A stretch of 64,000 bases of DNA from Xenorhabdus anantnagensis. Its GTDB lineage: Bacteria; Pseudomonadota; Gammaproteobacteria; Enterobacterales; Enterobacteriaceae. The position numbers and the translations under genes were made by a program. Under the pieces are notes generated by a model, which ran no database searches, was not told where the DNA came from, and saw only the letters and a program-made list of their open reading frames with translations. The stretch is from positions 186,001 through 250,000 of the forward strand of contig NZ_JAQRFN010000004.1 of NCBI RefSeq assembly GCF_028598555.1, given 5' to 3'. Position 1 is the stretch's first letter. Each line of letters opens with the position of its first letter. Of this stretch, positions 8,445 to 17,070 are shown one piece after another.

Positions 8445-9812
8445 ATGTTCAAAAAAGCGACTATAGCAATGATATTACTCAGTTCAATGGTCATGAATAC
8501 ATTTGCAATTACTCCATCAGGAGGATGGAAACTAAAAAATGATTCAACAAATGTTAAGGATTATTTTATGCGGATTGATGTTGACTCAGGAGAAACTTAT
8601 CTTGATAAGGGATATGCTCCTTCATCCGTGTATTGGGCAGAATATATTACATTCAATAATGCCAGTGGTGGATACCTTGGTTTACAACGAGCTGGCGGAA
8701 ATAAGAAAGCATTAGTGTCAATTTGGGGTGGGCTTGATGCAAAACCTGGAATTCTACCTGTTGTATATTGCTATGAATCTGGGGCTTGTTCTAGTGTGAA
8801 TGGAACTTATGATTGGAAAGTTGGACATAAATATCGTTTCCGCGTTGAGCAAAGTCCAAGAACAACTTCAGATGATACAGGAGATTGGTGGCAAGTAACT
8901 CTGGCAGATCTGACTACAGGTACTCTTGACATATTGGGAGAAATAAAAACCCCAAAATGGGGAGGACTTAATCGTCTTAATGGTGTCTTTCTTGAGTATT
9001 TTTGGGGGCCGTATGAGTGCAATACGTTAAGACATGCAAAAGCCACTGAAGCTCAAATAAAAGGAGATTATGGGCAAGACAGTTTGTTAGAGTCGTCAAA
9101 TGGTAATTCTTATGGTAATTCTGATCCTTGTAATCAACAATACATTCTGCCAGGAATGGAGCCTAAAGATTACGGTTCATCATCATGGGATACGAATGGT
9201 ACGTTGACTCTGCTTGGTAACAATTATCGAGGTATTCATAAGTGGGGAACTTATCAAAATCACGCTAATAAAAGAATGATGTTTGCCTCAAATCCCAACA
9301 GTACTGAGCCATACATTTATGAAGCATTGCATGATGGAAGCTATGGAGATTTTCCACCTAAAGGAAGTGATAATCAAGACTGGAAATCAATCGGCATAGG
9401 TTATCCAATCATAAATGATTTATATTTCCGTAACCAAAGAGTATATGAATGGAATGAGCGAAATAATTCATATGTCAATATTGGAGACTATTTTATTTAT
9501 CACAATACATACAATACAGATACTGAGTATTTTAAACTCAAAAAGGCGAGGGCTGGCTATTTTCCTATTGATAAAACAAATAATGATTCTTGGGAATACG
9601 TTGGGCGATATCCGAAAAAAGATGAGTTACTATCACCCGATTTACCTGTTCATCAATGGGATGATGCAGATAGAACAGGAAAAAAAGGGTGGTTGTATTA
9701 TGATCCTTCCACAAAATTGTATTTTATTTTGAAATCCGATGGTGATTATTGGTATTTTCCAACTTCAGCAGAAGATAACAAATGGTGGCAGTTTGCAGGG
9801 TATCACACCTAA
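8445..9812 (+). CDS. Secreted DUF3472-like protein with three tandem W/FP modules
   Basis: 455 residues with a signal peptide (cleavage near residue 21). Residues about 25-210 resemble the DUF3472 region of secreted proteins, including YITFNNASGGYLGLQR and a SIWGG strand. After a linker, three modules of about 52 residues repeat at 264-317, 333-387 and 402-452. Each opens with [IV]xxW and closes with FPx(6-8)NxxW...G, seen as DFPPKGSDNQDW, YFPIDKTNNDSW and YFPTSAEDNKWW. Aromatic-rich repeats of this kind are usually carbohydrate-binding, so a polysaccharide- or chitin-binding secreted factor is my inference. No catalytic residues are identifiable. The gene stands alone and ends 113 bp before a Ter site. 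Confidence 0.6.
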   Translation: MFKKATIAMILLSSMVMNTFAITPSGGWKLKNDSTNVKDYFMRIDVDSGETYLDKGYAPSSVYWAEYITFNNASGGYLGLQRAGGNKKALVSIWGGLDAKPGILPVVYCYESGACSSVNGTYDWKVGHKYRFRVEQSPRTTSDDTGDWWQVTLADLTTGTLDILGEIKTPKWGGLNRLNGVFLEYFWGPYECNTLRHAKATEAQIKGDYGQDSLLESSNGNSYGNSDPCNQQYILPGMEPKDYGSSSWDTNGTLTLLGNNYRGIHKWGTYQNHANKRMMFASNPNSTEPYIYEALHDGSYGDFPPKGSDNQDWKSIGIGYPIINDLYFRNQRVYEWNERNNSYVNIGDYFIYHNTYNTDTEYFKLKKARAGYFPIDKTNNDSWEYVGRYPKKDELLSPDLPVHQWDDADRTGKKGWLYYDPSTKLYFILKSDGDYWYFPTSAEDNKWWQFAGYHT

Positions 9813-9924
9813 TTGATTAATGTTAATCATCCTTAGTTCAGTTCACCTAATCGGTTCAATCCATTGAATACCGCTCCAGCGGTGTGATCTTGAATATTCA
9901 ACCATAGCAGAGATTGATGCGCCT

Positions 9925-9947
9925 TATTTAGTTACAACATTCTTTTA
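9925..9947 (-). other. Ter site (Tus binding)
   Basis: The minus strand reads ATGTTGTAACTAA preceded by TAAAAGA, retaining the G of the locking pair. It blocks leftward-moving forks, the same polarity as the site before tus, and lies 1.4 kb left of dif. No gene overlaps it. Confidence 0.9.
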
Positions 9948-10368
9948 TCTTTATCCCCCAACACCCAAAAACAACTTTCACCAATACCTAAGAGAGACTG
10001 AATAGGGGGAAACCCTCCCTTGTCCTGCCAAGTGGTCTTTTCGCAGACTGCTTGCAACGCGAAAGCCGAACGGTCGAAGATGAGTATTTAAATCAGGTGA
10101 TATTGTTAAACTTAAGTCAGAGGCGGTCTTAAAATGATGGTTGATGGATAGGCTCGTCAATAACGCGGCTGTTGAATTTTTGGTGCACATTATTTACGTG
10201 GTATCCAAAGACATGATAACTTTGCTACTACAGCATATGTCAAGGCTAAGTTAAAATGTCCACAAACTGTTAGCTGTAAATAATAGGTGAATACAGATAA
10301 AATATTACAACAATGTTGCTATTATCATTTAAGCTAATTCCCCATTTATAGTTAAAAGGAAATAAGAT
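9948..10368. other. Intergenic region with possible structured RNA or decayed element
   Basis: No convincing gene. The segment about 9995-10080 is more GC-rich than its surroundings and contains self-complementary stretches: GGGGGAAACCCTCCC near 10006-10020, and TTCGC/GCGAA arms around 10037-10063. A 70-codon minus-strand frame (9978-10190) spans it but resembles no family I know. It could be a structured RNA, a mobile-element end or debris. The last 60 bp precede the Nudix gene. Confidence 0.25.
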
Positions 10369-10836
10369 ATGCGTATTCGCTGTTCAGCACGTTTGCTGAT
10401 CATTAGCCCGTCTAATCGAGTATTATTGTTTAATTTTGTACATAATGACGATGCATTAGCCGGTCAGTCATATTGGGCTACGCCTGGGGGAGGCGTTAAA
10501 ACAGGAGAGTCTTTTGAACAAGCCGCTATTAGAGAACTTCGTGAAGAAACAGGTATTCGAAAAGATAATGTTGGACAATGTGTTGCTCAAAGAACATTTG
10601 AAATGATTCTCCCTAGTGGAGAGGCTGTTTTAGCAAAAGAACATTTTTATATCGTAAAGTTTGATAAAGAAGATATCAACACCACTGAATGGACTGAAAA
10701 TGAAAAAACAGTTATTAAACACCATCATTGGTGGGATATCGACCAACTTATCAATACGTTGGAGACTGTTTATCCCAATGATATACCAGAAATATTTTTT
10801 ACCGCGGTAAAAAACAATATCCTTCAGGAGCCATGA
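10369..10836 (+). CDS. Nudix hydrolase
   Basis: 155 residues with an intact Nudix box at about residues 40-63. GGGVKTGESFEQAAIRELRE continues into ETGI and matches Gx5Ex7REUxEExGU, including the metal-binding glutamates. Nudix enzymes hydrolyse a nucleoside diphosphate linked to another group; the substrate cannot be deduced here. The opening RIRCSARLLIISPSNRVLLF is the usual first beta strands. ATG 10369 has AAAAGGAA seven bases upstream. It appears to be a single-gene unit in an accessory region close to dif. Confidence 0.85.
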   Translation: MRIRCSARLLIISPSNRVLLFNFVHNDDALAGQSYWATPGGGVKTGESFEQAAIRELREETGIRKDNVGQCVAQRTFEMILPSGEAVLAKEHFYIVKFDKEDINTTEWTENEKTVIKHHHWWDIDQLINTLETVYPNDIPEIFFTAVKNNILQEP

Positions 10837-10867
10837 CAGTGCTCCTGAATCTTTCTTCTGAGCGAGA

Positions 10868-11070
10868 TTGAAGAGTGACTATTGCACTGTCAGAGATTTT
10901 GATACTCTTCTGGACTCTCGCCAAGTAAAAATATTATCAAGATTATCATCAAGATCGAGTGGACGGTGGACATCAAAATCATGTCGAGGAACTTTGGCAA
11001 AACAGAGCAAGTGGTTTACCGTATTTTTCCAAATATCCTCGTGTCGATTCTGATTTGATAAACCGTAATT
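10868..11070 (+). pseudogene. Coding debris next to an insertion-sequence fragment
   Basis: In one plus-strand frame a stretch of about 45 codons follows a stop at about 10926. It contains VEELWQNRASGLPYFSKYPR and runs to the 12-bp palindrome GCGACTAGTCGC (11078-11089), where the transposase fragment begins. It has no start codon and no family I recognise. Probably the tail of a gene cut by insertion. Confidence 0.3.
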
Positions 11071-11073
11071 GCA

Positions 11074-11256
11074 TTAAGCGACTAGTCGCGTTATCGCAGC
11101 TGCACCTGATTCACGATAACGGTTAACGAGTCTCTGTACTTGCCGCTCAGTGAGTTCCAGTTGAACCGCCGCATCACGCCGCCTTAGTCGTTTCTCTGAA
11201 ACGGCCTGAATAACGTTAATCCGATTTAATCCTTTATCTGACATAGTCACTAACAT
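11074..11256 (-). pseudogene. N-terminal fragment of an ISNCY-type transposase
   Basis: 60 codons from an ATG at 11256 encode a helix-turn-helix start, SDKGLNRINVIQAVSEKRLR then RRDAAVQLELTERQVQRLVN. This is the typical beginning of ISNCY (IS1202-group) transposases, which are normally more than 400 residues. It ends abruptly at TRLVA-stop beside a 12-bp palindrome, so the rest has been deleted. It lies 80 bp from dif. Confidence 0.7.
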
Positions 11257-11336
11257 CCGAATGTCCTGATTGCAGCTAAAAGGTTTTATCCTTTATGTCG
11301 CAAAAAGTGACATTACTATATTGGTGCTACAGCATT

Positions 11337-11364
11337 GGTTCGCATAATCTATATTATGTTAAAT
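11337..11364 (+). other. dif: dif site, XerCD recombination site for chromosome dimer resolution
   Basis: The 28 bp align to E. coli dif with two differences: one in the 11-bp XerC-side arm (GGTTCGCATAA) and one in the 6-bp centre. The XerD-side arm TTATGTTAAAT is identical. XerC and XerD, activated by FtsK, exchange strands here to separate chromosome dimers at division. It sits just inside the left Ter cluster, and all four KOPS octamers I found point at it. Confidence 0.93.
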
Positions 11365-11387
11365 TAAGTCATTTGCGACCTTGCAAA

Positions 11388-11425
11388 AATAACTAATCTA
11401 GATCCTTCTAGGTTAGTTATTTTTA
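11388..11425. terminator. Strong hairpin, probable terminator
   Basis: AATAACTAATCTAG (11388-11401) pairs with CTAGGTTAGTTATT (11408-11421), one G-T pair, 6-base loop, followed by a T run and preceded by an A run on the other side. It lies 93 bp past the end of the minus-strand lipoprotein gene and 24 bp from dif, so it may shield dif from transcription. Confidence 0.65.
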
Positions 11426-11516
11426 ATGGAGTTCCCTTTTTTCGCGTAATTGGTTCCAGCCTTTAATATCTTTAATGATAATGACTCGTACCACCATTGT
11501 GTACCATGCGTACTTA

Positions 11517-12005
11517 CTATTGTTTCTTTCGGTAATCGCAATGTCCTTCCTTTGCAAGATGAACATCTGCCTTAGATATCACCCTTTTCCCTTCTTCCTC
11601 TGTTGACACATTTAGATTAGCCCCGCTAACAAAAACTCCCATTTTTATGTATTGTCTTATGAAGTAATTTTTTCCAGATTCGGTAAAAATAATTAGATCA
11701 TTAGGGGAGAACTCTGATTCGGTGGATATTTTGTGGTTTTGGTTACCTGATACTTGTGTGTAGAAAAACGTTTTATCCGCTGTTTCTCCAATACACTTTC
11801 CATCAACATAAATGTCTTTCTTTAGAGCCTTACCGACAAAACTATCGCGGTAGATATATAAACCAGATTTGCTTTTCTCTGGTACAAGGAAACTTTTAGC
11901 TTTTACTGATTCTTGTTCAGTTGCAAGAGGTACACTGGCACAACCACTGAGAAGTAAAGTGCCTAAAAGAGAAGCTGATAAAAGTAATCTTTTAATATTC
12001 GTCAT
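11517..12005 (-). CDS. DUF2846-type lipoprotein
   Basis: 162 residues. A type II signal peptide ends at LLLSGCAS, giving lipidation at Cys22. The mature part resembles DUF2846 lipoproteins: SKSGLYIYRDSFVGKALKKD, then a beta-rich domain with DIYVDGKCIGETADKTFFY and a conserved end. Such proteins are envelope lipoproteins of unknown role. An AAGG lies upstream of the ATG. Single gene, likely ended by the hairpin at 11388. Confidence 0.7.
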   Translation of the reverse strand: MTNIKRLLLSASLLGTLLLSGCASVPLATEQESVKAKSFLVPEKSKSGLYIYRDSFVGKALKKDIYVDGKCIGETADKTFFYTQVSGNQNHKISTESEFSPNDLIIFTESGKNYFIRQYIKMGVFVSGANLNVSTEEEGKRVISKADVHLAKEGHCDYRKKQ

Positions 12006-12323
12006 AAAAACAGAACCTTTTATATAAAAGTAAAAATAAATTTGTATTAGGTTAAATAATCCACAATGATAAATTATTTCATATCCCTTCCTTTATTTCT
12101 GACCTTCATTTTTGAATAAGTATAAAGCACCTATCTCACCTCACATTAAGGTGCTTTATTACACTCTTGTTCCAACCCAGATGAAATAGTCGCCCTTCCC
12201 TATCAAAGAATAGCTACCCATCATCTATATTGCGAATATTCGGTGTTTTTTCACTTTTTCTTTTCTTGCCCATTGAAAGGAAAAATAATGGTACTTTGCT
12301 GAATCAGATATTCCCGATACACG
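12006..12323. other. Intergenic region with one hairpin
   Basis: No gene seen. TAAAGCACCT (12123-12132) and AGGTGCTTTA (12149-12158) form a hairpin with a 16-base loop. It may end transcription of the nitrilase gene, but the T run is weak. A KOPS octamer is at 12193-12200. Confidence 0.4.
12193..12200 (-). other. KOPS octamer (FtsK orienting sequence)
   Basis: GGGAAGGG on the minus strand, 0.8 kb right of dif and pointing leftward, toward it. Confidence 0.6.
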
Positions 12324-13286
12324 CTATTCGATTTCTTTGATAATCGCAGGTTGACGGCGTGTTTTATCCAAAAGAAGACAGGTAACATCGGGGCGTGAAT
12401 AATGCCCTACAGGATCTGCAATGGCTTTTGCTAATGTAATAGCACTCAGATCGATATCAGCGTACAGCACGCCTTCTTCGTTAGGAGGTAGTGGCTTAGC
12501 AAGCTGTTTGCCGTCTGGTCCGTAAATACAGGCATAGCCACCACCAGTCACAAGCAGAGATTTATGCGCTTCAGTTTGGCACATCATGTCAACCATTTCT
12601 TGTGAAACTAAAGCACAGGCACCAATGAAAAAACACTGGCCTTCTAGTGCATACACATTACTGATAGCAGTATTCATTTCACCTGATAGAGCATGAACAT
12701 GCCCTTTATAAATGGAAAAACTTGGCCAGGAACCAATATGTATTTGTTCATTCTGAGAAAACATAGCGTATTTCGACAATGGTTGGATATGCTCCCAGCA
12801 GTTTAAGGCACCAACTTTACCAAGAGTTGTTTCAATAACATTTAAGCTACTACCATCTCCTTCCCCAAAAATTGCTCTTTCTACATGTGTGGGCTTCAAT
12901 TTTCTTCGTGTCAGTAGTGTTTGCCCCGTTTGATCGATAATAGATTGAGATATGTAAAGACTACCATTATCTTTTTCACTGAAACCAAGTACTACCATAA
13001 TATTATTGTCAGCAGCAGCCTGCTCAATTCTTTGATATTGCTGGCTATTGATAACTAATGAATTATTGTGATATTGCTTGAGGAATTGCATACCCCAGAG
13101 CGGTGAATCCAGCCATATGAACCAAGGATAGCCCGGTATCCAAGTTTCAGGGAAAGCAATCAATTTAGCGCCATAGTTGGCTGCAGACTCAATGAGTGAA
13201 ATAGTTTTTGCAACAGTTGCTTCTAGATTGAGGAAAATAGGGGCAGCTTGAACGGCGGCTACTCGATATATTGTAGTTATTGACAT
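12324..13286 (-). CDS. Nitrilase
   Basis: 320 residues of the C-N hydrolase superfamily, nitrilase branch, converting organic nitriles to carboxylic acids and ammonia. The catalytic triad is visible: Glu47 in AFPETW, Lys129 in RRKLKPTHVER and Cys163 in GALNCWEH. The FPETWIPGYPWF and CWEHIQPL blocks are characteristic of true nitrilases rather than amidases. Cytoplasmic, no signal peptide. The natural substrate is unknown; plant-, insect- or self-derived nitriles and cyanide-type compounds are possible. AAGGCAG lies upstream of the ATG. Confidence 0.9.
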   Translation of the reverse strand: MSITTIYRVAAVQAAPIFLNLEATVAKTISLIESAANYGAKLIAFPETWIPGYPWFIWLDSPLWGMQFLKQYHNNSLVINSQQYQRIEQAAADNNIMVVLGFSEKDNGSLYISQSIIDQTGQTLLTRRKLKPTHVERAIFGEGDGSSLNVIETTLGKVGALNCWEHIQPLSKYAMFSQNEQIHIGSWPSFSIYKGHVHALSGEMNTAISNVYALEGQCFFIGACALVSQEMVDMMCQTEAHKSLLVTGGGYACIYGPDGKQLAKPLPPNEEGVLYADIDLSAITLAKAIADPVGHYSRPDVTCLLLDKTRRQPAIIKEIE

Positions 13287-13433
13287 GACGGACTGCCTTA
13301 TTGTTAGGAAAATAGTCTCTTGATTGCTCAGAACAGCAATAGTTAAACATGATTTTATAAGCGTTACCGACTTTGCTTTCAGATTTAGAACCTTTAATCA
13401 AAGTTGGTAACTATCTCCTTTTAAAATCATAAT

Positions 13434-13450
13434 ATCAGGTCTGAACTAAT
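13434..13450. repeat. 17-bp repeat, copy 1
   Basis: ATCAGGTCTGAACTAAT occurs here, just past the P1 peptidase gene, and again at 44059-44075 past the dioxygenase-like gene, in the same orientation relative to both genes. Confidence 0.6.
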
Positions 13451-13468
13451 TCATTTCAGGTGGTTATT

Positions 13469-14653
13469 TTAATCATCCAAAAGTACATTATGTTCTTTTA
13501 ATATTTTCTTAACTTTCTCTTTAGGCAGAGAATACGAAGTATTGCCATTTCGTCCAACCATTTTTTTTGCTGCGATCATAGCATTAATTATTGCTTCTTC
13601 TGTTGCATTTATTGTTGCCTCATACAAAGGATCTAGTTTGTCATTTGGCAGTATTTTTATTGTTCTGACTTCCTCTCTAGAAAATGCATCATTATTTGCA
13701 GTTGAAAATGCAATAAATATCTCACCGCTAGTATTTCTAGCAACACCACCTACTCTTGCAAGCCCAAGAGATACCCTTTTAGCTATTTTATCTAATTGGT
13801 GAGGAGCCAATGGTGCATCAGTGGCAACCACCACGATGATAGAACCAGCATCCTTTAGCTTTTTCTTACCTCCATGATAGATCGGGTTAAGTTCCTTTAT
13901 TTCTTTACCAACTGGAACTCCTGCAATAATCAAGTCATCTCTATCACCAAAGTTGCCTTGAACAAGAATGCCAACAGTATGCCCTCCATCTTTTTTATCT
14001 AAAATTCGCGATGAAGTACCTGTACCTCCCTTGAAATTAAAAAGGTTCATCCCAGTTCCACCACCGACATTACCTTCTTCTATCGCCCCTGACTTGGCAT
14101 TATTTAACGCGTTATATACATGTTCTTTTTTTACGTGCATACCGTTTATATCATTTAATATTCCATCCCACGTTTCTGTAACTACAGGCAATAACCAAAA
14201 TAAATCATCTTTTAGTGGCGATACTAGATTATTATCAATCATCCAGCTAATTGTTGAGTCTCTAACAACACCAACACTATGCGTGTTAGTGATTAATATT
14301 GGCGTTTCCAAGAAACCACTTTCTTCAACCCATTGACTACCAGTCATATCTCCATTTCCATTTAAAGAGAATATACTAGAAAATACAGGGCTAAATTTCT
14401 TTCCTTTTGGCAATATAGCTGTCACACCTGTTCTTATTGGGCCTTTTCCAATTTCTAGCTTTCCATCACCTTTTATGATGGTTGAATAACCCACTTTTAC
14501 ACCACTAACATCTGTAATCGCATTGTACTTTCCTGTTATTCCAGAGAAAGGAATACCTAAATCCCTTGCTCTAATCTTATTGGCTAAAGAATTAGAAGTT
14601 ATCATTGTCGATATAGATAGAATCATAACATTCAATATCTTCCTATTTTTCAT
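13469..14653 (-). CDS. P1-family (DmpA/BapA-like) aminopeptidase, exported
   Basis: 394 residues with an N-terminal signal peptide (MKNRKILNVMILSISTMITS), so likely periplasmic or secreted like BapA beta-peptidyl aminopeptidases. The N-terminal-nucleophile fold is indicated by DLGIPFSGITGKYNAITDV, the THSVGVVRD segment, and GNVGGGTGMNLFNFKGG running into TGTSSR. The serine at about 214-215 is the expected self-cleavage site and nucleophile. Members remove N-terminal D- or beta-amino acids from short peptides, so a role on nonribosomal or modified peptides is plausible. AAGGAGG precedes the ATG. Single gene. Confidence 0.88.
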   Translation of the reverse strand: MKNRKILNVMILSISTMITSNSLANKIRARDLGIPFSGITGKYNAITDVSGVKVGYSTIIKGDGKLEIGKGPIRTGVTAILPKGKKFSPVFSSIFSLNGNGDMTGSQWVEESGFLETPILITNTHSVGVVRDSTISWMIDNNLVSPLKDDLFWLLPVVTETWDGILNDINGMHVKKEHVYNALNNAKSGAIEEGNVGGGTGMNLFNFKGGTGTSSRILDKKDGGHTVGILVQGNFGDRDDLIIAGVPVGKEIKELNPIYHGGKKKLKDAGSIIVVVATDAPLAPHQLDKIAKRVSLGLARVGGVARNTSGEIFIAFSTANNDAFSREEVRTIKILPNDKLDPLYEATINATEEAIINAMIAAKKMVGRNGNTSYSLPKEKVKKILKEHNVLLDD

Positions 14654-14769
14654 AAATCCTCCTTATGTCATTTTATTTAGTACCAAGAAATTACACTAGT
14701 TGACCTCAGCTACAGATAATATAGGCTGAATATTCATTAATACATTGACTGATATAGATATTCCTAAAT

Positions 14770-15681
14770 ATGCGTAGAAAAGATCATTTTGGTGGAATAA
14801 CGGCGTTTGTTATAACAGCACAATTAGGAAGTTTCACTGCTGCGGCAGAACGCCTTGGTTTGACAAAATCAGCTGTAGGAAAAAGTGTCGGGCGGCTTGA
14901 AGATCGCTTGGGGCTTAAGCTTTTTCAGCGTTCAACACGCAGTTTGAGCTTGACCCCAGATGGGGAAGCCTTCCTGATAAGTTGTCAGAGCGCCATTGAT
15001 ATTCTCGAACAGGCTGAAGCCGTACTTACTTCACATATTTCTCATCCTTCAGGACGACTCCGCATTGATTTGCCTGCCGCGTTTGGTCGTCAGCGAATAC
15101 TCCCTGCTCTTCTGAAAGTTGCCAGTGATTACCCTGAGCTGTCTCTGACCGTTTCATTTAGTGAGCGCTTTGTTGATTTAATTGAGGAAGGCATTGATCT
15201 TGCTATACGTATCGGTGAACTTTCTGATAGCAGCGGTCTGATTGCCCGTAGATTGACGACTCAAAAACTCGTCATTTGCGCAGCACCGAATTATTTATAT
15301 TTTAACGATGAACCTAACACTCCAGAAGAATTGAGCCAGCACCAGTGTATCGTGGGATTTCGTAGGGATCAGCCAATATCTTGGTTATTGAAAGAAAAGA
15401 ACGGCAAGATTAAACGTTACGCACCACCAGCAACTTATGAATTTGCTGATGGTGATGCAATGTTGACAGCTGTTCTGGCAGGTTGCGGATTTGCACAACT
15501 GCCATTATGGATGGTGGGAAAGTACCTCAAAAGCGAAGAACTCAAAGAGGTGTTACAAGAGTATTCAGGTATCGAAATCCCGATTAGTGCATTATGGCCG
15601 CAAAACCGTCAATTGCTACCCAAAATACGCTATGTCGTAGATACTCTGGTTGAAATGGCGGGAAATGGCTTACTGGATTAA
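14770..15681 (+). CDS. LysR-family regulator
   Basis: 303 residues. The helix-turn-helix at about 8-65 (GSFTAAAERLGLTKSAVGKS, then VGRLEDRLG) and the effector domain are both complete. Its style (ITAFVITAQLGSFTAAA, STRSLSLTPDGEAFL) is that of the large AaeR/DsdC-like group with unknown ligands. It converges tail to tail on the MFS gene with a 9-bp gap, so it may act on that gene in trans, but its operator should be upstream of 14770 or beyond 16842. Confidence 0.85.
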   Translation: MRRKDHFGGITAFVITAQLGSFTAAAERLGLTKSAVGKSVGRLEDRLGLKLFQRSTRSLSLTPDGEAFLISCQSAIDILEQAEAVLTSHISHPSGRLRIDLPAAFGRQRILPALLKVASDYPELSLTVSFSERFVDLIEEGIDLAIRIGELSDSSGLIARRLTTQKLVICAAPNYLYFNDEPNTPEELSQHQCIVGFRRDQPISWLLKEKNGKIKRYAPPATYEFADGDAMLTAVLAGCGFAQLPLWMVGKYLKSEELKEVLQEYSGIEIPISALWPQNRQLLPKIRYVVDTLVEMAGNGLLD

Positions 15682-15690
15682 TTTTAGCAA

Positions 15691-16842
15691 TTACTTTTCA
15701 GGTATTTTTTTAATGTAAATACTGAGAAAAGCCAGTAAAGAAAAGAGGATGCTACTCAGAACAGTCGTATGAACTCCGAACTGTGAAAGAAACCATCCTC
15801 CAATTACAGAGCCAATGGTAATACCTAAATTCGCAAAAGAAATATAAAGGCTGTTGGCAAGCTCTGGAGCTTCATTAGCTTCTTGCATAATCCAAGTTTG
15901 GCTAACTACCAGACCGGCTGAATGCAACCCACCCCAGAAAATCGTCAGTATACACATAGCTATCGGTGAGAAGCCTAAATACCAGACTTGGATATAGAGG
16001 AAAATTAATAAAATAGGATATGCATAAGTTGTAATTACAACATTTTTTTGCAGGAAGCCACTAAATACAAAGTTACCAATAAAGCCACAAACACCAAATA
16101 GGATCAGAATCATACTGATTGAATCATTATCAAACTGAGTGATTTTCGCAAGATAATCAGCTACGTAGCTGAAATTTGAAAAGGTTGCGGAAAAAATCAA
16201 TATCACAGTGGAAATTGCCAGCCATAACTTTCCCTTACGCAGTATATTTAATTGTTTGATATTAATACCACCTTTTGTCGCAGGGAGAGAAGGAACAAAC
16301 AATAAAATACCGACAAAAGCCAACGCACAAGTAATTGCACTAAAATAAAATGCCGCGCTAAGTGATAGATGTTCAGCTATAAATGAGCTCATTGGCATTC
16401 CTAATACCATTCCAACGGCAACTCCAGAAAAAACCTTTGCCGTTGCACTTGCACTTTTTTCTTTAGGAACGGCATTCACTGCGATTACAAGAGCAACGGC
16501 AAAAAAGACAGCGTGTACCAGCCCCGGAACTATCCTGAAAGCAAGCATCAAATTAAAGAGATCTGTTGTGGCGTAGATTAGATTAGAAATAACAAATAAA
16601 AGCAGGATAGTGAGAAGAACATATTTCTTGTTATATCGAGATAACATTAGCGTTATAAATGGGCCTGTTACAGCCACAACAATGGCATAAACACTCACAA
16701 GGAAACCAACTTGAGTCGGTGTCACATTTAATTGTGCTTCAAGCTGAGGTAATAGCCCAATGACGGCGATTTCAGTAGTAATAATACCGAAAACTGCAAT
16801 GGACAACGTCAATAACAGCATAGAACTTTTATTTTGCATCAT
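15691..16842 (-). CDS. MFS transporter, DHA1 family (AraJ/YdhP-like)
   Basis: 383 residues and twelve predicted membrane segments with no soluble domains. The opening LTLSIAVFGIITTEIAVIGL and the segment 2-3 motif (GPFITLMLSRYNKK) are typical of the sugar-efflux/chloramphenicol-resistance group. The substrate is unknown. It neighbours a LysR gene convergently. The protein starts with two methionines; either could be used. Confidence 0.82.
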   Translation of the reverse strand: MMQNKSSMLLLTLSIAVFGIITTEIAVIGLLPQLEAQLNVTPTQVGFLVSVYAIVVAVTGPFITLMLSRYNKKYVLLTILLLFVISNLIYATTDLFNLMLAFRIVPGLVHAVFFAVALVIAVNAVPKEKSASATAKVFSGVAVGMVLGMPMSSFIAEHLSLSAAFYFSAITCALAFVGILLFVPSLPATKGGINIKQLNILRKGKLWLAISTVILIFSATFSNFSYVADYLAKITQFDNDSISMILILFGVCGFIGNFVFSGFLQKNVVITTYAYPILLIFLYIQVWYLGFSPIAMCILTIFWGGLHSAGLVVSQTWIMQEANEAPELANSLYISFANLGITIGSVIGGWFLSQFGVHTTVLSSILFSLLAFLSIYIKKIPEK

Positions 16843-17070
16843 GAGAACCCATTATCATTTTGATTTCTAAATTGTTGGTTTTTAAATGTAAGTGGAATAA
16901 TGGCAAAACACCTGTAAAAACAGAAGGATACTTTGGTCTACTGTCTGTAGACATAATTTCTTCAATGACTTTTAATTAATGGTTTTTAATTAATAGATTT
17001 AAAGCCGCAGCATGGCGGCATTCGAATGAGTTTTTGATGGGTGTTCTAAAGGAATAAGGTAAAGCTGAAA

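Noticed and set aside
9978-10190. 70-codon minus-strand frame
   Set aside because: No ribosome site; overlaps a self-complementary patch; composition not convincing as protein.
16021-16045. Palindrome GTTGTAATTACAAC inside an MFS gene, Ter-like on both strands
   Set aside because: Lacks ATG before the core and the CTAA end; coding sequence explains it.
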